Part shown: positions 17,420-32,349 of the stretch, piece after piece | Layout of the letters: every line of letters begins with the position of its first letter | Position numbering within the stretch: the first letter of the stretch is position 1 | Assembly (NCBI RefSeq): GCF_964019385.1 | Contig: NC_088645.1 | Location: forward strand, 16,962,100-17,026,099 | DNA from: Sycon ciliatum | Lineage: Eukaryota > Porifera > Calcarea > Leucosolenida > Sycettidae | Length of the DNA: 64,000 bases | Reading direction: 5' to 3' | Program-made: the position numbers and the translations under genes | The notes under the pieces: generated by a model | Told to the model about the DNA's origin: nothing | Seen by the model: the letters and a program-made list of their open reading frames with translations, nothing else | The model's database searches: none

Positions 17420-17580
17420 TACACGCAACTCGCAACACACGAACAGTCCCTAGCTACACCACGTACAGTAAATTGTCCAAATTTTTCATCCAGGAGGGCG
17501 TCATCATCATCAGGGATAAATTTGGACATTTGACTGTACGTGGTGTAGCCCAAGACTGTTGGGTGTTGCGAGTTGGGTGC
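17420..17580. repeat. 161-bp foldback, arms about 67 bp
   Basis: 17420-17487 and 17513-17580 are imperfect inverted copies sharing CAACTCGCAACAC, GCTACACCACGTACAGT and GTCCAAATTT. The loop is about 25 bases. A small foldback element is likely. Confidence 0.8.
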
Positions 17581-17589
17581 ACTGAAAAC

Positions 17590-17655
17590 ATGACAAGGCT
17601 ACAATGGAGTTTGAAAGTAATTAAAAAGACATATTAATACAAGTCATATTGCGAG
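17590..17655 (-). repeat. block shared with cathepsin L 3' flank
   Basis: TGACAAGGCTACAATGGAG is identical to 8864-8882, with looser similarity over about 50 more bases. No protease coding sequence could be read upstream of it on the minus strand. Confidence 0.5.
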
Positions 17656-17903
17656 ATAGTGGTAGCGACTTGGGCGATGATTTCATAGGAGCAGATCTTT
17701 TGGAAGGTTCGATGGGCTTCTCTTGTGCTCTGGATGGCAGTCGTGAGTCAGTCGGCGGAAAAGCGCCAGCTCCGGTATGGGGAACACCTTTCCAATAGCA
17801 CAGGACTATACATGAATATTCACTGTTATATTGATTGATTACGAGTGCAACAACGCTTAGTGGTAGTGCATCGATAGCTGGCCATACTGATAATGATAAT
17901 ACG

Positions 17904-18432
<529 letters not shown>

Positions 18433-18483
18433 ATTGAGTTGAAAACGGGAAACGTGCGAAAGAAAAGATTGACTGTAAGGCAA

Positions 18484-18560
18484 GTAGTGTAAGCATCAGG
18501 ACTTGAACCTAGGACCATCGCTTATGGCCAGCATTGCTCTACCACTAAGCTTTGGTGTAA
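18484..18560 (-). ncRNA. tRNA-like pseudogene or SINE head
   Basis: On the minus strand GCTTAGTGGTAGAGC forms a D-arm with an A box and AGGTTCAAGTCCTG an exact B box, about 30 nt apart. The anticodon stem has a mismatch, position 33 is G rather than U, and no acceptor stem pairs. A functional tRNA is therefore unlikely. Confidence 0.45.
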
Positions 18561-19961
18561 TGCCACTAATGGTCATCATTTCAAGAGGAAATAATTTCGA
18601 CGCATCCTGCAGCTTCATTCCTAGAGAGTAGTACTACTAGTAGGGTGGATACACCCATTCCCACAGCACTGCAAAACCAAACCGATTCCTTTTATGTACA
18701 ACGTTTCGGCAAAATTGCCATCGTCAGGTACGAAAATGAAGCAATGATGCAAGAGGAATAATTATTATCATTTACTCTGTGGGACATTAAATGTCACAGA
18801 GTAAATGATCTGTTGTTTCGGATGAAGAGATTATTCACGAGAAAAAAGAATCCTTCGAAGCCAAATAATTCTGGCGATTGCGTTGCCTTGTCTGTGACCA
18901 AGTGGAAGAAAATATTTTACAATTTAGAGACACACACCCCAGCTCACCGTGACCCATGATCACCGCGCTACCAGCTTCCTACCCAGGAATGAATTACTCA
19001 ACTAATCCCCGCGTGAGTACCACAGATAGGTAAACACTACTTCTATCAGCGGTTTGTTTCCAATTCCTTTTCCCTCGTTTGGGTGTCCCTTTTGTGTGGG
19101 TATCCCATGTGCAAAGGACTATCAGCCTTGCTCCGCTGTTTTTTTCTGTGTTGTGCAACAACCTTGTAAGACCGACCTGTAAATATATCCCTTTTATACC
19201 TTGGATTTACCATACTTGTAGTTGGTGCTTAAATGTCCCTTTTATTGAAATGAAAATGAGGATTTCGAAGACTTTTTGTTGGCCATCTTGACTGTGATGC
19301 GAATGGCTGGATTGACACCATTCCACTACCTCAGCCTTTTCGTCTAGATCCGGTTGCCTGAAGAGAATCAAGTACTGCCATTAAGCAAAGGTATTAGATA
19401 TAACGAGTTCAAAAACCAACTCGCGGTAGTGGTGGTGGTGGAGGTGGTGGTGGTGGTGAGTACCGCCAAATACTCCCTGAGCCTCTCCCACTAGCATTCG
19501 GGGTGTACTGGAGATTCCCACCCCGATACCGCGTATCTGCCGATCAGTGGGGCTGGTGGTTGAGTGGAGAGTGAAAAGCCCGCCAAAAGGCACTAGCATG
19601 TTGATGCAGGCAGCAGTAAACAAAAACAAACATTTTTTAAGGTTAAAGTGAAGTTCCAGAGGTGCAATTAGCTATCGTCAAACAGTCGTTCAAAGACATG
19701 TACGGAGACAAGACAAAAACTCTGCAGGTGGCCAGCGCTTGCTCGCAAAAATCACTGTTAGAGCGTAGTGCTCAAACAAGGAACAAATGCTATGCTGGCA
19801 TCGTCAAGGGTTGACTGTATCAATGATAGATAGAACATACGACGACGTTCATGGTTATGTTCTTCTTGCCATGTCTGAATGCACCTAGCTTCGGGTGTAC
19901 CTTCTGCAGCACGCTCTCAATCTGTAGGTCGAAGGCTAAAATAATGGTCGTCGATGAGGAT
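18561..19961. other. non-coding, small hairpin
   Basis: No gene seen. 18767-18809 forms a hairpin (ATCATTTACTCTGTG stem). 18690-18735 read on the minus strand resembles the CCTGACGATGG...CGAAACGTT motif seen near the ends of some retroelements. Confidence 0.4.
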
Positions 19962-20412
19962 TAGGCATCAGCGGGTAATGCTAGCATTAAAACTAGCATG
20001 ATGGGGGTGTTCGCAGAGGGGGGCATTGCCCCGGCATAATGAGGCTTTTTTGGAGAAACTAGCATAATTCGCGATTTTCAGCAGTACTCAGCAGTACTCC
20101 CTGATCAAATGCCTGTACATGTACGTGCCACGTGACCATCCCAACGCAAACTATACCATCGCGTACAACGATGTTGCCTTTGTTGGAGTAGAAGTAGTCT
20201 ACCACCGATCAATCAATTTTTCCACGCATATCTTTATACCTACTTTGGAAACAGACTTTTTCGCGTACTCTCCTGATTTGTTTGCAGTATTGCTAGCATA
20301 AAACGCCCTAAACTAGCATAAAAAGCATTAAAACGAGCATAATATCCTGTTTTTGCTGGCATTCTGAAAAGCGTAATCGGCTGAGTTTACTAGCATTACC
20401 CGCTGATGCCTA
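19962..20412. mobile_element. 451-bp hAT-like element, 8-bp TSD
   Basis: Exact 8-bp duplication ATGAGGAT at 19954-19961 and 20413-20420. TIRs are TAGGCATCAGCGGGTAATGC, perfect at both ends, with subterminal CTAGCATWA motifs (about seven copies) on both sides, as expected for transposase binding. It is non-autonomous. Confidence 0.92.
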
Positions 20413-20675
20413 ATGAGGATTGGTGTAGCCCAGAGACCGTTTGGAGAGTGTTGTGGGTATGTATGGATATATCGGAGGGTTACAGACAGTGGTCACTGGA
20501 GTCAGCACATATTGATCCTACATATTGATACACTGGAAAGGTTCCAGCATGTAGATGTACATGGATGATCATGTGCTCATGCAGTGCACACACGTCTGTT
20601 CTACGTATAAAGTACAGGCACGTACATGTACATACTGTGATACTGTCATGCACAGTGTGTATCTTTACCTTGCAG

Positions 20676-21148
20676 ATGAAGATCAAGTTGGAGTCACTCG
20701 CACCCTTTCAAATTCCTCTGGTCGGTTGTCACTGGAGCACCGATCATGTTTGTACCGATTTGTGTTTGTGGTCATGTCCCTCGCTAGTACCAATGAAGAA
20801 TTTCTCCTTCTCTTTATGGTCTCTCTACGAGACTGAGGATGGAAATTCCCGTATGTCTGCGGTACAGTATTGTTGCCTCCGCAAACTAGATGCGGAATGT
20901 GATGTTATGTGCCACGATAATACATTGATGAGAGATGCCAACTCCAAGAGTCCTATTCGCTCCGTATGTAGTAATGTTACACACAGTGATACCAAGGAGA
21001 ATGTACTTCGAAGTAGTTACAGTCATGGACATCAGTGCTTTTTTCCTGCCTCTCTGGCAGTTTGGATCATTGAGGACGAGGGTACCAGTACGTCTTGCCA
21101 ACCATTCCCTTGTGGAGCATGCACTAGCGCACTGTCAATATCCATGCG
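20676..21148 (+). CDS. candidate internal exon of a Cys-rich protein
   Basis: Open for 157 codons between a good acceptor (TTACCTTGCAG) and a consensus donor (GTGAGT at 21149). The translation has two similar blocks about 50 residues apart: GCHWSTDHVCTDLC and CCLRKLDAECDVMC, i.e. [C/G]C-x7-C-x3-C, with an NVT sequon. This spacing resembles the N-terminal CC repeats of RECK-type secreted or GPI-anchored protease regulators, but the rest does not match clearly. No partner exons could be assigned, so start and end of the gene are unknown. It could also be a chance open frame of unusual length. Confidence 0.35.
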
Positions 21149-22940
<1,792 letters not shown>

Positions 22941-22998
22941 TTGTGTATCCCCCGATAGGCGTTAGCCTTTGGGTAATCCTGAAATAAAGATTAGATTA
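22941..22998 (+). repeat. LINE 3' tail, stem-loop type
   Basis: CGATAGGCGTTAGCCTTTGG forms a short stem, followed by GTAATCCTGAAATAAA and a GATTA/GATTA tail. It shares its plan with 32350-32409 (minus) and 28270-28328. It looks like a severely 5'-truncated LINE insertion. Confidence 0.55.
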
Positions 22999-25083
22999 CT
23001 CTCGTAGTTTTTTTAGAATTGTTCTGGATTGTTTTGTTTTAAAATACACAGCAATAATACCGTCATAACATTGACTATACTAAACGTGCACATTGCCTTG
23101 CATATTAGCAGAGCTAAGCCAAGCGTTGCAATGACCCCACACTAGGATCAACTAGCACCGTGGAGTTTGATTCTCCATTCATTCGCTTGCAGCTGATATG
23201 TTGATGGCGTGGGCTGATTGCGGCACGGAGCCCAGGAGACATGTCATTGCAAGCGAACCGTGTGGACTAGTGATAATAGATAGTGGTAATCGTTGGGCCC
23301 ATGGCCTAGCTAAGTTGCCATGACTCTAGCATTAGCTGCGTGTATGCCTGGCAGTGTTTATCTTCGGTGCTTTATCCTCTCGTGTTGTTTTGGCGAGAAT
23401 GGTATACCCTGAGGAAGGTGGGAGAATGCGCCACGAACAAGACCTTTTGCAGAGGGTATGACTGGCTGGAGGAAAACAACATCGCTAAACCTTGATGAGT
23501 TGTTGTTGTCTACCTATATTCCTCCGTGCAGGCTACATGTAACCACTCGGAGATCAAAGTCATGGCTCACCTTGTCAGATTGACAGCTTGTCTATTGGCA
23601 GTATTGCGTGCTGCCCTTGCGTACCTATTGAACCCCAGGGGGTGATGTGCGTAGATCTACGATGTAGTCTATAGCCTACCTAGGCAACAGTGCACCCGCG
23701 GAACGGAACGTTCCAGAACCTCCGATACGACGTTCAAAGAGTGACCTGTATTAGTGACTATGTACTGCGAACTTTAGCGTTGGATATTGGTTCGTAATCA
23801 TGCTGTTCTTGTTCTGAAGTACGTTTCTATTGGACACTAGATGAGGCCCAGGGCATACGCTGCCCTCCGGATACTACGGCTAAGCATTATTATATTAAGG
23901 TGTATAACACGGTACAGCCTGCAGGGAAGAAAGTGAAAAGGTCCGGAGCTTTCTCAACCTGTCGTATTTTCTACCGCTCTGACACACGGACAGAACTGTC
24001 TGCAGGCACGATTCTCGTACTCGACATGTAGCGGAGCAGCAACACACGTGGGTAGATCTAGTGCTGCTCGTGCGAGTGCAATGGAATTCTGTCGCTCTAT
24101 GACAGGCCGCCACAACGTTCCGTGCTCTTGGATTAATGACATGGAGGCTTCACCAGAACTGAAGCATCCGAGGCAATACTACCAATAGAACGGACCACCT
24201 ATTTGCGTTAATTCTACATTTGCAGGCAGGTACCAGTTCATAAGGCATGTAATGGCCAAGACAGCTCATACCTGTCCGATACACTGGAACGTGAGGTGCT
24301 GGCTACCAGTCACAGGGAGGGCCGCGTCGCCGGACGAGACGGGGGACTCCGCAGTGAATTCGGCCTCTTCTCTAACGTCGACCTCCCGTAGGGAGGGCAA
24401 GATTGTCAACAAAGCCCATGCAGATGCCTGGAGTCCACTGTCATGGTTCTAAGTGCGCTTGCGAGGCTGTACTACTAACGCTTTGTGCGTGTAGGTAGTG
24501 CAGGCATGTTTCATAGGATTCGGTCTGTTACAACACATTACTCTGGCCACCATTACCAGTACCCGTAGGTGGTTGACATGCGCAGGTGATGAAAAGCACA
24601 AGCAAGCATTAGAGACCGTTTCAACTGTGTCTGCGAGGTACCAGATATCAAAATGTCCTATTCAATCCCCGAAGAGTTCTGATTTATCTCAACCGTAGGG
24701 CGTGCGAGGTGCAGAGCTGAATATTTCCTAAGGCGGACTGAGTCCTATTCGTATCGGCAATAGACATAAATGCGGCACACTCCCCACGCACCAGCAGTAG
24801 TTGATCCAGTTGTCACCAGTGCAGGCTGATGATCATTTGATGTAGTTCACTTTGTCTAGATAGCGTTCTGATTCCAGACCGTCTGTTCGGAAAGTACCTG
24901 TTACTTCCTTTTTACACAAACCAGAAGGCAGTAGTCGGTTTTGGAGTTGGTGTTGTCCTGCCGACTGAGAAGATAGCTGTTTTGGTGGCATCCCATTGGA
25001 TTACTTTTCAAGGTATGTCTATGAAATGGTTATCAATTTGTTGCCACATCAATGCTATGTTATCACACGATTGTACATGATAA
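22999..25083. other. unassigned; possible small exons
   Basis: Two acceptor-flanked open stretches (about 24229-24289 with donor GTGAGG, and about 24495-24640) might be exons but show no domain. A 19-bp inverted repeat (TTCGCTTGCA...) spans 23180-23262. Confidence 0.25.
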
Positions 25084-25380
<297 letters not shown>

Positions 25381-27982
25381 CCACGTGTGCGCGCTCTCTG
25401 TATAATAATCTGCCGTTCTATCTCTTTCTGTTTTCTCTCGGTCCCTCAATCTCTCCATGCTGAGGGGCATCCTTCTATTTCAATTTTAGATGGCTTTTAG
25501 TTTTACATACGATATACTTGAAGTACACACATGAGAAGGCGGTCATTTTCGGTCCCCTGCAGCCTGATTGTAGCATTGGGGCTGACGTTGCAATGAGTAA
25601 TGCAGCTAGTCATTTCCCTTCTAAAACATACCTAGCCCGATACAGGAATGTTTCGCTCGGTAATTATATACTCAAATCCGCCCGCGATCCTTGCAATATA
25701 GCAGATAATTATAAACTCCTGGTAATGACATCATGGGGAAGATCTAAAATATTGACCAACAGGCGATGTATCCACTCATGAGAAAGACCAGTAAAATGTT
25801 GGGTTTTCGCCCTCTCTCTGCGACTCACGTACATCCTCCTTCTTCTCTCTGTCCGTCTCTCTCTCTCTCTCTCTCCCTTTCTCTCTCTCTCGCTGTCACA
25901 CACACACACACACACGCGCACGCACACATACACGCATATACATGTACACGCACAAAAACAAAACACACACGAGAGGAAGAAACATCTCCTCGTCAGTCAG
26001 TGTTTCCACCACGTTCATAAGCAAAGCAGTGTACGGTGGGAGATTCGAAATCAGTTGGTTGCTTCTGTAACGCATATCCCATTGCTGTTTTTCAGCGCAC
26101 AGACGCTCTGCTTTCATTCCCGTTTCCCGCCCACAAAACTCGTGGAATGAAAAGTTCCGATATTTCGTTCGTCCACAAGTTGCGTATTGTGCCGCTTCGG
26201 ATTGTATGATTGATTACTCCCATACACAATAGTGTCCATGTAATGTTACTACTGCAGCGCGGAGCCATGAGCTGAGACTAGCAGTAGTACTGTGTCGATC
26301 CGTGTTGACATGCGGTGGGAGCAACTATGACAGGACCTATGCGAATGCGTAAGAACGCAGTAGACTTCTCCTGTACAGGCACCGGCCTAGACTAAAGGCT
26401 AAACCAAAGGCTGGGGAGTAATGCTAGGAACTATTCTAGGGTCTCCGGCTCATCCATTCCAGAGTGTCAGCTCATCCTTGTTGATCACCAGACACCAGTA
26501 CTAGTGGGGACGAGAAACCCCGAACTTGGTGCCGACTCTACTGCAGACCACTAGTGCACTGTCATGTGTTAGGATGACATTCAACCGGGAGGAGCCCTTG
26601 CCGAACACTCATTCTCGTACGCTACTTACTCAACGGCCACTCAGGTGTCTGATGGCAGCACTAATGGCCGTTGAAATATGTTCAGCAATGTTTTCTAGTG
26701 GCCCAGAACCGGTGCAGGATGGTGGCGGACGTTATAGTTAATATGTAATGGATCACTGAAACATGTTGAGCATGCACGCATTGCCGCACACGCGACGTGA
26801 TGGGCAGACGTGATGACATCTCTGAAGCTCCGTGTGGTCCTCTAAATGACATGGCATAAGTCAGGCTACACAACAATGCATTTTGGTCTTGTCTGTTTGA
26901 CTTGGGGTCCAGCGCTCTGATGCTGTACATCATACTGGCACACGACGTCCTGTCAGCAGAAAATAAATTTCGCCTTTGATGGTGACACGCATTGCGTGTG
27001 CCTTTAGTCTTAACCCTACGGGGTCGATAATGCAATCATGTAACTGTTCATGCACGCTCTCACAAAATGCGTGACTAGCACATGGCACGTCTGACCCAAA
27101 GCGGCGCCTGCTCCCTACCGCCGCCTGATTGTGAGCATACGTTCCGCCCAGGCCAGAGTCCGAACTTGACTCTTGTGCAGGGCAGTTACAGGGAGTTTCA
27201 GATTTACACAGCGACGAGAATCAATGACATCGACCTTGAAGATCCTATCATTGCTTTCGCAGATCTCCATGAAAGCACTGGATCTTGATAGCACATGTGG
27301 ATGATCCCATGCCGAACATTGACCGTCCACAGATTACTACACTGTGACGTACATGCACGTGTGTGCATGATTATTATCAGTATCAGTATCAATCGCAGAA
27401 CATGGCCACAATTCGACCACACCTTGTAGAAGATTTCTCCAGGGGGCGTTCCTGATACATTGTGCATGCTACCCTGAGCCATATCTACTTTACAAATTGA
27501 ACTTCGTGTTGGGTTTGCTGGCAAATTTAATTGATTGGAGTACTGCACGTGATCGCTTACATTATGTTTGGCGGCCGAGTCTGGACATTTCAGCAGTACA
27601 GGCACCTTTCTTTATTTTAGTTCGTTGCCTCAACAGTAAAATGTGCTGCTTCTTCCTGAGCAGGGATACATGTTACCATGGATACATTCCCTAGTGCAAG
27701 GGCAGTTGTGATGATAAGACTTGAAATTACTGAGAGGGCAGTTGTTTTTGACGATTTTCACGCCTTTCATACATGTATCGTACGGGTCGTTTGGTTATAA
27801 GGCTTATCTAATGCATGTTACGTGTATTTTACGTTGTAAAGTGGACATTTTGCTGCTCACCGATGGCAACACACCTATCTGCAAGTGATCTAAATTGTGA
27901 CCTGCCTGTTGAGGCGTGAAGTGGGTGTCCTTCCGAATCAGTTGATAAAGTCACTTGAAATTGTAATAATATCCAATTGTCG
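25381..27982. other. unassigned; CT and CA microsatellites
   Basis: Short (CT)n at 25853-25890 and (CA)n at 25896-25916. Acceptor-preceded open stretches at about 25561-25720 and 27181-27290 have protein-like composition but no recognisable family. Confidence 0.3.
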
Positions 27983-28120
27983 TAGCCTGTACTAGCATGC
28001 ACTAGTCTGTACTAGCATGCACTAGCCTGTACTAGCATGCACTAGCCTGTACTAGCATGCACTAGCCTGTACTAGCATGCACTAGCCTGTACTAGCATGC
28101 ACTAGCCTGTACTAGCATGC
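27983..28120. repeat. 20-bp minisatellite, about seven copies
   Basis: The unit ACTAGCCTGTACTAGCATGC is repeated nearly without change (a single C/T variant in the first full copy). Each unit holds GCATGC flanked by inverted CTAG motifs. Confidence 0.97.
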
Positions 28121-28269
28121 AGAGAGACGACGAGTTCTTGTTTTGGAAGTGATGACAAGTTTAGCCATACGTACACGTGTGTCCTGAACACTGAAATGTG
28201 GACATCGTACTCCATTATATTATTTAATGACGGCCATGGCATACGAAAGGTAGTGGACAGGTGTGTAAG

Positions 28270-28328
28270 ACGGAGACTCCCTCGATTTAGGCTAAGGCCT
28301 GCGGAGAATCCATAAATACAAATACAAG
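28270..28328 (+). repeat. truncated LINE 3' tail
   Basis: About 59 bp (ACGGAGACTCCCTCGATTTA...AATACAAATACAA) nearly identical to 16740-16803, lacking only a few bases in the stem region. A dead-on-arrival 5'-truncated insertion of the same LINE family. Confidence 0.8.
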
Positions 28329-28460
28329 ACAGCCTCGCTCTGGCAATGACCGGCGGAACGAGCTAGTGTTTTGCTGCTGCTGCTGTTGGCATTCTTGAAA
28401 TGGTACTACATAATGCACTAGTATTCCCTTGCCATGGGAACACGGAAGAGAAACTATCTG

Positions 28461-28492
<32 letters not shown>

Positions 28493-31400
28493 CGGGCGCG
28501 CATGTGCACGCACTCGTGTGTGTGTGTGTGTACATGTAATACGTCGTGTCAGAACAGCTTCCTGTGTACCAGTTCTAACTAAAACGTCAGCCTTGAGGCT
28601 ACATCATGTATATATACATGTAGTTTGCATGAGTCCTTTACAATGACGAGGGCACTACATCATACATGTTTGGGTTCTATGACTATGTTGCCGACAGCCA
28701 TGCACGGGAAGGCTGGCACACAACACTGAGAGAGTGAGACTTTGTTTGGTAATGACTGTATGCGTTAGAGTTACGCGTGCATGAGGCCACCAGGAAGTCG
28801 GTCCTCTTTGATTTCTCCTGTCCCCTGCTGCCTGTGCGATGTTCGCATGTGCGTGTGGGGTCCTGTACGCATTGGTCCTGGGGCAGTTGTGCATGTTTTA
28901 GCGTGCCATTGTGTTCGTTAATTCTCTTGTTTTCATTGGCTTCCCAACACCGCCTTAAGCTTGAATTGGCCATGGAAACTACGTCAGAGGCTTTCCAGTG
29001 GAGCCATGACAGGCGGCAGGGAAACAAGTAGCATCGCGTGGGGCTAACAGGTGGTAGTATACGAACAGCGTCGACCTTCCCTGCAAGATTCGTCCTGGAA
29101 TTCGCGCCACCGCCTAACACAGTGTCTTTAGCACGGCGGGAATGGCGCTCGGCATCACTTTCGCCATGGCTTAGCCACACTGTGTCGTATACATGTACAC
29201 AGGATGGGCAGTGTAGCTGGTGTGTTAGTTTTCCTGCTGTCAATAACAGTAACGTTGAAAAGTGTGATAGGCCCGCCTTGTTGTAAAGTTTTAAGACACG
29301 TTCCGTTTCAGTAGAGACGTATACCAGGTATACGGGTAGACTTGGATCTACAACAGCTGGACACGTCATCAGTTCGTGAGAATCACCGTTCTTCTCAGAA
29401 CACAGAATTCATCAGCTATGCTATTGTTCACGTCACTTGGAAATCCCGGTGAACACCTATGATGAGTATTTCGGGAAGAGTTGAGGAGCCTACATACATT
29501 CCTTCAGCTTGTACCGATGTACGCATTCGCAGCCGCCGAGGACTCAGACATTGTACATTCTACATGGAGATCAATACACAAGTTGAAAGCATTGCTGCGT
29601 GAAGATGGTTCTCAGTGCCTGAACTCATAGATCATCAAGCTCGTGCTGAGAGCAATGATCAAAATAGTGGTTCCGCGAACACAGTATTGGTTTCTGACGC
29701 AGTCTTCAGTGCTGTCTTGTACATTCATCTTTCGGTCGAATAACAGCTAAATCTCTCTGTTGACATGACTGTAGTTTCTCACCCGTGTATTTTCGAAGCA
29801 GTTTCCGTTACAATGGCCGAGTGAACAGTGAATAGCAAATTGTTGCTTGTTCAGGAGATACTGACGGTGCTGGCATCCTGTACGATCGCTTGCTGATCAC
29901 TTGTGAACGTTGTTGCTGTGGTGGCACTGGAGAGCTGTGGTAAGGATTCTATCGGAGTGGGCTCGGCAGTTTTCACCGCCACAAACACGCAAGGAGGGCA
30001 GTGTGAGAATTTCTGCGGTCGGGTATTCCAAAAAGCTACATGATCAGCTATCGTTTAACTCACTTCTTGAAGTTTAGATGCGAGGAGTGTAGTTCACTTT
30101 CATCGCTGCACGGTGCAGTCTTGTTCAGACATTTCTTGCTCAATGCTCACAGGTGTTATACTATATATGTACTATATACATGCAGTGTTCAGTTGCCGGA
30201 GAAGTGCTCACGTGAGGCACTACTTGCATAGGAAGTTCAGCAACGAGCTCTTGTTCTAATAGGAGAAACAGGGGTGGATATGTCAGCCGGGCGATAGTCA
30301 TTTTCAATTGTCCTGTGGAGCATTTAGGAAGCTGCGCTTGCCAAAACTACCGTCATGTTCAGTACTGTGACGAAACGCAGTTCTGCCACACACTCGCCGC
30401 AGTGCTTTTCCCGGGTGAGCTTCCTAACTTAAGGGTGGTGGTGGTGGTGGTGGTTCTCTTCTACCAACACATGTGGAAAGTTGAATGTGTAGCTGCGCGC
30501 GTGTGTGTCCCCTGTTCAACACATCGTGGACCCTTCAAGACTTGGCAAGGATTTACTCTCTCTCTCTCTCTCCAAGAATAATACGAAGACGGAATAGTTT
30601 TCTTGGCTGTACGTTCGGGTCACGTGTACTGCTACGTTTTGGGGTGCTTTAACGGTCCCAGGTATGGTCCAAGATGAAATACCTGGTATCTTCGGGGCTC
30701 TCCGAGCAAGCTGGGGTATTCAAGGGGTTGCAAGTATCTTAAGGGGCGGCCATTGCCGCACTATAAGTCATCTGTGCTATTCGCTGTGTATGCGTACTTA
30801 GTGTTAGTGGCTGTATCGTCTAGAGCAGTACCCTTTGGGACCGGGGCGCCGCACACCAGCAAGTAAGCGCTCAAAGCTGACGTGAGAAGCAAAGACAGGC
30901 TGCCCATGTGCGTCGCTGTCAACTTTACGAACCGACTCAGTCGACATCGCCTCTCACTCTCCCTCTCTAGGAAACAAGACCTTGTCAAACTAATCCCGGT
31001 ATGTCTGCAGGCGTGTGAGGGTAGCAAGAGAACATAAAACGTGTATGTCCTCTCGCTAATAGTGATGATCTCTCTGCGCCATGAAAGCAGTCTGGTCGCA
31101 TGCGCACGATTGCAAGCAATACTAGCCTTGCCATTCGCCCATTCCTATCTGTTCGCTGTCTACAGTCCATCGCTTCGCCGCTTACATGTAGGTACATTGT
31201 CGTAGCCTATAGCCCAGGGCCTTGCTGTACGTGTGTGAGTCTTTCTGCCCACGTTGAGTTGACACTGGTGCGTTTCCAATGTACCATGTCTTTCTTGCCG
31301 TACTCAGCTTACCATCATTATTATTCATCTAAACTACCAACACTGTGTCTGGCCGCATCGCCGTCGACGATAACGGACTGGTGCAGACAGGCCAGCATCG

Positions 31401-31563
31401 TCTCGCCCAGATCCTGACCGGGGAGGACAGTTGTATGATGATTGTATGAGCTGCACGCCGCCTGAACACCAGAACATCGCATATACGTCTACCTCATCCG
31501 CGGCAGACAATCTGGACTCGCAGTCCTCGTCCTCAGCGGCTCTTGAGGTGAGTGCTGATAATA
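28329..31563. other. unassigned non-coding stretch
   Basis: GT/GC-alternating tract at 28462-28530. A 228-codon minus-strand open frame (28683-29369) exists but has no motif and sits near the length expected by chance. No gene is supported. Confidence 0.35.
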
Positions 31564-31741
31564 GAGAGGTTAAGATGCACGTTATTTCCGACGTGACGCG
31601 AAAGTTCAGCTCGCGTTATTTGCTCGCACGTCGAAAAATCAACGCGAGTGATGTGCTGCTCACGTCGAAATTTGGAGTTTTACGCCAAATTTGACGTGAA
31701 ATTGCGCGTCACGTCGGAAATAACGTGCATCTTAACCTCTC
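31564..31741. mobile_element. 178-bp TA-flanked MITE, perfect 37-bp TIR
   Basis: TA at 31562-31563 and 31742-31743. The 37-bp ends, starting GAGAGGTTAAGATGCACGTT, are exact inverted copies. The first eight bases match the tip of the element at 6963. A second inverted pair (GACGTGA, CACGTCGAAATTTGG / CCAAATTTGACGTG) fills the centre. No coding content. Confidence 0.92.
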
Positions 31742-31743
31742 TA

Positions 31744-32349
31744 ATAACTTACACGTATACTGTACATTCCCGTAGATGTATGTGCTAGCCTACGATTAGC
31801 ATGTGTCCGCCAAAAAGGTAGCCATGTTTACTCTGAAACGAGTGCCATGTTGGCTGATGCCTTCCCAGATTGCGACTTGCAGAATATACGATCCTATTCA
31901 CGGTGGTCGTGATGTACACATGACAGGCGATGGTACGACTCTCAAGGTCAACGAGGTACAGGTCGCCGCTCTCCCGTTTCAAGCCCCTAAACATCGCGCC
32001 ATCTTGACTCAAACATTATACATGAACGCTAGACAACAGATCTTGGCATTCCAAGTACCTGCATGTAGCTATGGAAAGATCAGGGTAACGGCATCTTGGC
32101 TTCCATCTCTCCAAGTCAAAGAACGTGTCAAGGTGCCAGCAGAAGGAGGGGGGGGGTGAAATGGTATGCGGAACGTGTGGGATTTAGAGGAATCCTATGG
32201 GCCCAAAATAAATCAGGAAAGCGTGGCTATGAAGACATTGGAATGTCCATTAAATGGCGGATTGTGTGCTTTCCTACGGAATAAGATTGTAAGTCGGATA
32301 GACACGAAATCGGCATATACATGTACTATGTAGGGTCGAGGAAAAGCCA
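31744..32349. other. no supported gene
   Basis: A plus-strand open frame of 118 codons (31803-32159) shows no motif or splice context. Confidence 0.35.

Noticed and set aside
27983-28120. CRISPR-like array
   Set aside because: Head-to-tail 20-bp units without spacers, in a eukaryotic genome; a minisatellite.
28683-29369. 228-codon minus-strand open frame
   Set aside because: No domain, no splice or promoter context, and near the longest length expected by chance in 64 kb.
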